18,641 nucleotides of DNA. It comes from Chloroflexota bacterium (lineage in GTDB: Bacteria > Chloroflexota > UBA4733). The DNA lies in the NCBI GenBank assembly GCA_025449435.1, contig JANWJO010000149.1:1-18641 (forward strand), in the 5' to 3' direction. The notes beneath the pieces were generated by a model. The model searched no databases. It saw only the letters and a program-made list of their open reading frames with translations, and was not told the DNA's origin. This document shows, piece by piece, positions 14,229 to 18,641 of the stretch. How positions within the stretch are numbered: position 1 is the first letter of the stretch; each line of letters opens with the position of its first letter. Made by a program: the position numbers and the translations under genes.

Positions 14229-15857
14229 ATGCTGCTCGCTGTCTTCGCCATCGCCGTCCTGTGCTCCGCACTGTTTGCCTGGGTTGCCCTTTGGCGCTTC
14301 CCTGAATTTCGCTCGCGCGAAGCTAAGGTCGGCGAGTATCGCCGCGATGTGGTCACTGCAGCACGGGCGGCCAGCTCCCGCCTGCCCTCCATCCTCGGGC
14401 CGAGCGTCCTCCTCGCAACGACCGTAGCGCTCACCTTCGGGTTACGCGATAGCCGCGTCCATGAAGAGGTCGTCATTCTCACCTTGGTGCTGGTCTGGGC
14501 GGAAACGGGCGTTGGCTGGGCCGATGACTGGCAGAAGTCGCGCGGTGCCGGGTTGTCGGAACGCGTGCGCTTGCTGGCCCATTGCGCAGTCACTGTCGTC
14601 GCCGTCGTCGGTGCTTGGCAAATTGGCCCCTACGCCGCAAGCTCGTTCATCGAGCACGCCTTGACGTCGCTGGCGGCCGGCGCGTTGTTTCTGTTCCTGG
14701 TGCTCTCGACTGGCTTCACCGATGGGGTGGACGGCCTCACCAATACGCTCGCGGTGCTCGGTGCCGCGGCGCTTATCGTGTGGAGCCTGATACACGGCAA
14801 CGCTACTACGCTCATGATCGCTGTGGCGCTCGGCGGTGGCGCTGTGGTGGCTACCGTGTTCAACGCGCCATCTAACTGGACCCGCAACGGCTCGGTTCCT
14901 CGGCGAGCGCGTGCCTATCTGGGAGACAGTGGCGCACTGCTGTACGGTTCCTTCTTCGCCGCCATTGCCATCATGCAGCCGTCGTTCGAACTGGCGCCGT
15001 TGCTCGTTGCCGCGGTTACCCTTGACGGTCTCAGCGTGTTCATTCAGACCGGCCTGCTGACGCCGCTCTTCCGCCGCCGCCTGGTATTCGAGCGGTTTCG
15101 CCGGCTACCTACCTTCGTCCCACATACCGAGTTCCCGGTGCCATTCCTTTCCACACCGATGCACCAGCACCTGAACCTCACCGGCATGCGACCGGTCCAG
15201 GTGGTCGGGTCCCTTGCCATTTTTCAGGTCGTGACAGCGGCGCTGGCCCTGGCAGGGTTAGCCATTCCTATCGTCACGATCCGCGTGTTGCTCTGGCTGG
15301 GGTCCGTAGCCGTACTCGTACTGCCCTTTATCGTCCTGCCGAGCACGCGCGGTCTGCACATTGGGGTTGTGGACGCGCCGGGGGAGACGGCGGTCACCAT
15401 TCGACGGGGGCTTCCGTTCCGCCTGCGCAGCCAGCCACTGTGGCGGACCGTCGAAGCCATTCCGCTGCTGCGCGAGCACGACATTCCTCCTGGCGTGTTA
15501 GGACGCGCTTTACACCGCTACGATGTGTTCGCAGCGTGCGCGGTCGGGCTCCACGCCATTGGCGCCGATGCGGAGAGTGCCGTGTTCCTGCGCCGGATTC
15601 CGCCCCTCAATCTGTTGTTGCGGCCCGAGGCGGCGTTGCTCAGCGTGCATCTCCTGCCACGAGATAGTGATCACATCACAGCGACCGTTCTCGCTTGGCG
15701 GCAGGCTGCTCGGGCGGTGTTTCAAGAGGGCCGCATCGACCTGTCGCTGAAACAACTGTCATGTGACGCGGCCAAAAGCGGCGATCACATCCTCGCGGCC
15801 GCGCTTCTGCGGCAGGTGCGCGCAGGCGATCACGACTGCCCGGAGGCGAGCTCTTGA
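14229..15857 (+). CDS. Divergent MraY-like phospho-glycosyl transferase (PNPT family) with C-terminal extension
   Basis: The 542-residue protein has about ten hydrophobic helices in residues 1-370. It carries the PNPT-family active-site motifs: WADDWQK (Asp99, Asp100, Lys103), TDGVDG (Asp165, Asp168), YLGDSG (Asp233), and MHQHLNLTG (His312, His314), the last corresponding to the HHH-F motif typical of MraY rather than WecA. Such enzymes transfer a phospho-sugar from a UDP-sugar to undecaprenyl phosphate in the membrane, for example to make lipid I. Sequence outside the motifs is unlike standard MraY, the usual Asn of the NxxDGxDG segment is Gly-Phe, and a soluble extension of about 170 residues (372-542) is extra. 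No mur genes are adjacent, so a second, specialised enzyme is possible. AAGGG precedes the ATG. Confidence 0.8.
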   Translation: MLLAVFAIAVLCSALFAWVALWRFPEFRSREAKVGEYRRDVVTAARAASSRLPSILGPSVLLATTVALTFGLRDSRVHEEVVILTLVLVWAETGVGWADDWQKSRGAGLSERVRLLAHCAVTVVAVVGAWQIGPYAASSFIEHALTSLAAGALFLFLVLSTGFTDGVDGLTNTLAVLGAAALIVWSLIHGNATTLMIAVALGGGAVVATVFNAPSNWTRNGSVPRRARAYLGDSGALLYGSFFAAIAIMQPSFELAPLLVAAVTLDGLSVFIQTGLLTPLFRRRLVFERFRRLPTFVPHTEFPVPFLSTPMHQHLNLTGMRPVQVVGSLAIFQVVTAALALAGLAIPIVTIRVLLWLGSVAVLVLPFIVLPSTRGLHIGVVDAPGETAVTIRRGLPFRLRSQPLWRTVEAIPLLREHDIPPGVLGRALHRYDVFAACAVGLHAIGADAESAVFLRRIPPLNLLLRPEAALLSVHLLPRDSDHITATVLAWRQAARAVFQEGRIDLSLKQLSCDAAKSGDHILAAALLRQVRAGDHDCPEASS

Positions 15858-16927
15858 GCACCATATGGCGTTCGGCATCCGGTCTTGAGCAGGCCATCCC
15901 GTTGCCAGTAGATGCGTTGCTCACGACCATTGGCGAAGCGCCTGGTACGCGAGTTGAGTCCGTCGCGCCAGTGACCGTGCAGTCGCGCAACACGGTGCTA
16001 AGGCTGACGCTCGAGGGAGCACGCCACGCGTCGGTGGTGGTGAAAATCGTGACGGCGGCGACCGATCCCTTTTGGAGTCATCACGTTCGTCGCGAGCATC
16101 GCGTGCTCGAAATGCTCGCCCGCTGGTCGCCTGGCCTCGCTCCTGAGCCGCTGGGCGCCATATTCGGTGCGTCGTGGGGCGTCCTCATTTCCAGCGACGC
16201 TGGTTCCACGAGCTTGGCCGCTATGCTCAGCAGCCAAGCTCGTGGGTCTGGTGGGCAGGACAAGCGTGAGCAATTGCTGCGCGGTGCGCTTCAAGGGGTG
16301 GCAGTGTTCCACCAAATAGCCCGCACCTATCACACACCTTTCTTCCGGACCTGCTTCGCCGTTGATTTGGACCGGCTCTCCAGCACGGTCTTGACCAAAC
16401 GCGTACGTGTCGCGCACCAGCGCGTTGCAGCGGCGGCCCCGGTTTCAGGTGTCCGGCCGACCCTAACGGGACCGTCGCTCCGCGCGTACCTTCAACTGGT
16501 CCTTCGTCCGCTACTCACAGCGCGTCGCCAGATGATCCACAACTCTCTGTCGCCGTTGAGCGTGGTGTACGGCGACAGTTATGTCATCGTGGACTGGGAA
16601 ACGATGACGAGCGGGGTTCCTGAGTTTGATGTGGCTGAATTCCTCCGTTTTCCGGCCGGACAGTTGAGTTGGGAGGCCACAGATCGGCTTGCCGCTGACG
16701 TGTTCGGTGACCAGATTGATACGCATATCCTGCGGCTCGCGGCCCTGTCGCGAGCCATCGACTACACTGGCGCCACGATGCGGGAGATAGGCAGAGCGAC
16801 AGCGGCCAGTGATGCCACGTGGCGATCGAGTGCCATAGACCGGCACCGCTGGTACCGTCAAGAGGTGACACTGCTGGCGAGCGAATTGCACGTGCCGGAC
16901 GTGTTCGACGGGCTGGCCTGCCTGTGA
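15854..16927 (+). CDS. APH/choline-kinase-fold protein lacking catalytic residues (probable pseudokinase)
   Basis: The 357-residue product has the outline of an aminoglycoside-phosphotransferase-type kinase: N-lobe strand ASVVVKIV with Lys64, helix RREHRVLEML with the partner Glu, a helical C-lobe (GALQGVAVFHQIA), and the metal-binding DWE with Asp247 followed by PEFDVAEFLR. The catalytic loop, normally HGDxxxxN, reads HNSLSPLS (229-236), so both the catalytic Asp and the metal-binding Asn are replaced by Ser. The protein is therefore probably inactive as a kinase but may still bind nucleotide or act as a scaffold. The TTG start overlaps the TGA of the MraY-like gene (TTGA) and has GGAGG 7 nt upstream, so translation of the two is coupled and the products may work together. 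Confidence 0.75.
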   Translation: MSTIWRSASGLEQAIPLPVDALLTTIGEAPGTRVESVAPVTVQSRNTVLRLTLEGARHASVVVKIVTAATDPFWSHHVRREHRVLEMLARWSPGLAPEPLGAIFGASWGVLISSDAGSTSLAAMLSSQARGSGGQDKREQLLRGALQGVAVFHQIARTYHTPFFRTCFAVDLDRLSSTVLTKRVRVAHQRVAAAAPVSGVRPTLTGPSLRAYLQLVLRPLLTARRQMIHNSLSPLSVVYGDSYVIVDWETMTSGVPEFDVAEFLRFPAGQLSWEATDRLAADVFGDQIDTHILRLAALSRAIDYTGATMREIGRATAASDATWRSSAIDRHRWYRQEVTLLASELHVPDVFDGLACL

Positions 16928-16991
16928 GTCCTAGCATCAAGACACTTTGCACTTTCGTGATCGAGTTGACGAAGTAACAGCAGGAGGTACC

Positions 16992-17813
16992 GTGAATCGC
17001 GTCGCGCATGCGGGAACAGCACTCGCTGCGGATATCCAGACAGCACAGGTGCCAGACGGCTTTATTGCCATCTGGTTCCTCGGCCAAGCTAGTATCGTCT
17101 TGAAGTCCGCTGAGATCACCGTGTTCATCGATCCGTATTTTTCGGCCCATCCCAAGCGTGCCTACCCGCCCCCGCTGACTCCGGAAGACGCGCCACCGGC
17201 GGATTGGATATTCTGCACGCACAATCACCTGGACCACCTGGACCTTGCCACGCTTGTGCCGCTGACCCGACGCTTTAGCACCTGCAAGGTAGTGGTGCCG
17301 GCGCCGTTTGTGACCTCCACGATCGCTGGCGGCATCCCGGCGGCCCAGGTGTTTGGCGCCCGAGTGGGGGAACCCATCGACGGTCCGCACCTCACCTTTG
17401 TTGCGCTGCGCGCCAAACACGAAGAGTTTGAGGTTGATGTTCATGGTGACCATCAGTATCTCGGCTACCTGTTAAACATTGGTGGCGTTACCGTGTTCCA
17501 CTCTGGCGACACCGTTGGGTTCGACACCCAAGCCAGCGAGTTAGCGCCCAATCACCCAGATGTCGTCATGCTGCCGATTAACGGACGGGACTGGGCGCGT
17601 AATCGCTCCGGCATTGCGGGCAACATGAACTATCGTGAAGCTATAGACCTGGCAGTGGCCGCCGGCGCCGATCTCGTGGTGCCGCTGCACTATGACCTGT
17701 TCCTGGGCAACACCGAGAACCCGGCCACGTTTGTTGATCACTTGTACCGTGAGGCGCCATCGCTCAAGTTCAAGCTGCTCGCGGTGGGCGAGCGCCTGTA
17801 CTACCGCCGGTAA
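16992..17813 (+). CDS. UlaG-like metallo-beta-lactamase-fold hydrolase
   Basis: The 273-residue protein shows the MBL-fold zinc motifs THNHLDHLD (His77, His79, Asp81, His82), FHSGDT (His170, Asp173) and PLHYD (His233). WFLGQASIVLKS and VFIDPYFSAHPKRAYPPPLTPEDAPP before the first motif resemble L-ascorbate-6-phosphate lactonase UlaG and its relatives. A lactonase or phosphodiesterase role is plausible; the substrate is unknown. The GTG at 16992 is chosen because AGGAGG (16982-16987) lies 4 nt upstream; the frame is open to a TTG at 16947, but that has no ribosome-binding site. The gene ends 4 nt from the stop of the convergent oxidoreductase gene, leaving no room for separate terminators. Confidence 0.88.
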   Translation: MNRVAHAGTALAADIQTAQVPDGFIAIWFLGQASIVLKSAEITVFIDPYFSAHPKRAYPPPLTPEDAPPADWIFCTHNHLDHLDLATLVPLTRRFSTCKVVVPAPFVTSTIAGGIPAAQVFGARVGEPIDGPHLTFVALRAKHEEFEVDVHGDHQYLGYLLNIGGVTVFHSGDTVGFDTQASELAPNHPDVVMLPINGRDWARNRSGIAGNMNYREAIDLAVAAGADLVVPLHYDLFLGNTENPATFVDHLYREAPSLKFKLLAVGERLYYRR

Positions 17814-17817
17814 GGGC

Positions 17818-18641
17818 CTACTTGCCCTCGGCTCTGTCCCAGTGCATGGCTTCCCCGCGCACCAGGAACGACCGGATGTCGTATGCACCTGGGTACTGCA
17901 CAGGCAAGTGCCCGGAGTCGATCATCAGTTCGAGCGGCGCCGCTCGCGTTTTGAGCGGCATGTGCACCACCTGGTGCGTCCGCGCGGACTCGTAGACGCT
18001 CATCATGATTTCCAGGGTCTTGCGCGCTTCAGTATCCACGCCGCGATACGTTGTCACCTTGCCATCCAGCCAGTCTAAGACACCCTGCGCCTGGCCTGCA
18101 AAGGGATCGTTCTGCGCGTTGTTCAGGTCTTTCCAGCCGCCGCTGGTCGCGTTGAACATGCGCACGTGGTTTTCGAGCACGTGGATCATGCCCTCGCTGC
18201 CGACGACCTGATAGTTAATCGACGCTTGTTCGGTGAGGTCCGACTCGATGAGGGCTTGACAGCCGTTCTTGAACTGCACGAGACCCATACAGGCGTCCTC
18301 CACCCGCATGCCGCGCTCACTCTTGTCGGTCATCCGCTCAACGGCACCCATGACCCAATCGGCATCGGGGTCGCCTAACACAAACCGGATGCCGTCGATG
18401 GTGTGTGTGCCCCAATTCAACAGGCCATCGCGCACCAAGGACACCACACGTTCTGGTGTGCCGATCGCGCCGCTGGCGATGAGGTCACGCGTTTGCTCCC
18501 AGCCGGAATAGAAGCGGCGCATATGGCCGATCGCCAGCTTCACACCGTTGCGGCTGGCCGCAGTGATCATGGCGTCGGCCTCACTGAGGTTCGTGGCCAT
18601 GGGCTTCTCGCACAGGATGACTTTGGGCTTGCGCGCCGCCG
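17818..18641 (-). CDS. Gfo/Idh/MocA family oxidoreductase (N-terminus cut by window edge)
   Basis: The frame is open to the right edge, and at least 273 C-terminal residues are visible. At the edge, KPKVILCEKPMATNLSEADAM is the end of the NAD(P)-binding domain with the family's EKP motif (the Lys contributes to catalysis). LAIGHMRRF follows, and the C-terminal alpha/beta domain contains NWGTHTIDGIRFVLGDPDADWV, where the His-x-x-D/H type pair expected for substrate binding appears as THTID. An in-frame ATG at 18600 lies inside the conserved fold and is not the true start. The family oxidises or reduces sugars, inositols and similar polyols with NAD(P). Which one cannot be told here. Confidence 0.9.
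   Translation of the reverse strand, partial: AARKPKVILCEKPMATNLSEADAMITAASRNGVKLAIGHMRRFYSGWEQTRDLIASGAIGTPERVVSLVRDGLLNWGTHTIDGIRFVLGDPDADWVMGAVERMTDKSERGMRVEDACMGLVQFKNGCQALIESDLTEQASINYQVVGSEGMIHVLENHVRMFNATSGGWKDLNNAQNDPFAGQAQGVLDWLDGKVTTYRGVDTEARKTLEIMMSVYESARTHQVVHMPLKTRAAPLELMIDSGHLPVQYPGAYDIRSFLVRGEAMHWDRAEGK

Noticed and set aside
16584..17453. Long minus-strand frame of 289 residues across the pseudokinase and MBL genes
   Set aside because: It lies antisense to two well-supported genes and the gap between them, and shows no domain-like sequence.

Overview
The window looks like chromosomal DNA of a GC-rich bacterium, most likely a member of the Chloroflexota. This is an inference. 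It rests on the order rplI-dnaB-dnaD-like-dnaC-like, a DarA/YaaQ-type c-di-AMP receptor, small conserved-looking membrane proteins, and many GTG/TTG starts. No 16S rRNA or other decisive marker is present. There is no sign of a prophage, insertion sequence, CRISPR array or plasmid module. Most of the window is core or clade-specific chromosome.

Layout. (1) 3-902: 3' part of a COMT-like SAM-dependent methyltransferase. (2) 1074-4488: replication cluster of ribosomal protein L9, DnaB helicase, a DnaD-domain protein and a zinc-finger DnaC/DnaI-like ATPase. The genes are tightly packed, with an ATGA overlap and an unusual 86-nt two-frame overlap. (3) 4631-8223: a five-gene cluster of DUF4178, PspA/IM30, a Gly/Ser-rich single-pass membrane protein, DUF350 and a multi-TM spermidine-synthase-like protein, preceded by an extended -10 and a perfect 8-bp inverted repeat. 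(4) 8253-9247: a strong sigma70-type promoter, a roughly 230-nt leader, and an unrecognised His/Cys-rich protein. (5) 9244-10095: a convergent GNAT acetyltransferase. (6) 10265-10341: tRNA-Glu(TTC) with its own promoter. (7) 10426-12816: Lon protease, possibly on a leaderless mRNA. (8) 12952-16927: a small two-TM protein, the c-di-AMP receptor, a small internally duplicated protein, a divergent MraY-like PNPT transferase with a long C-terminal extension, and an APH-fold protein that has lost its catalytic Asp and Asn. (9) 16992-17813: an UlaG-like metallo-beta-lactamase-fold hydrolase, convergent with (10) a truncated Gfo/Idh/MocA oxidoreductase at the right edge.

How the genes fit together. 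The replication cluster supplies helicase, putative loader and primosome-like protein. The PspA/DUF4178/DUF350/SpeE cluster resembles a recurrent bacterial polyamine/membrane-stress operon; from memory it is similar to the Mycobacterium tuberculosis speE region Rv2598-Rv2601, here with PspA inside it. No S-adenosylmethionine decarboxylase is present in the window. The most novel-looking parts are the MraY-like/pseudokinase pair (start and stop codons overlap) and the orphan His/Cys-rich protein with its long leader. All family assignments come from reading motifs in the translations, because no database search could be run.
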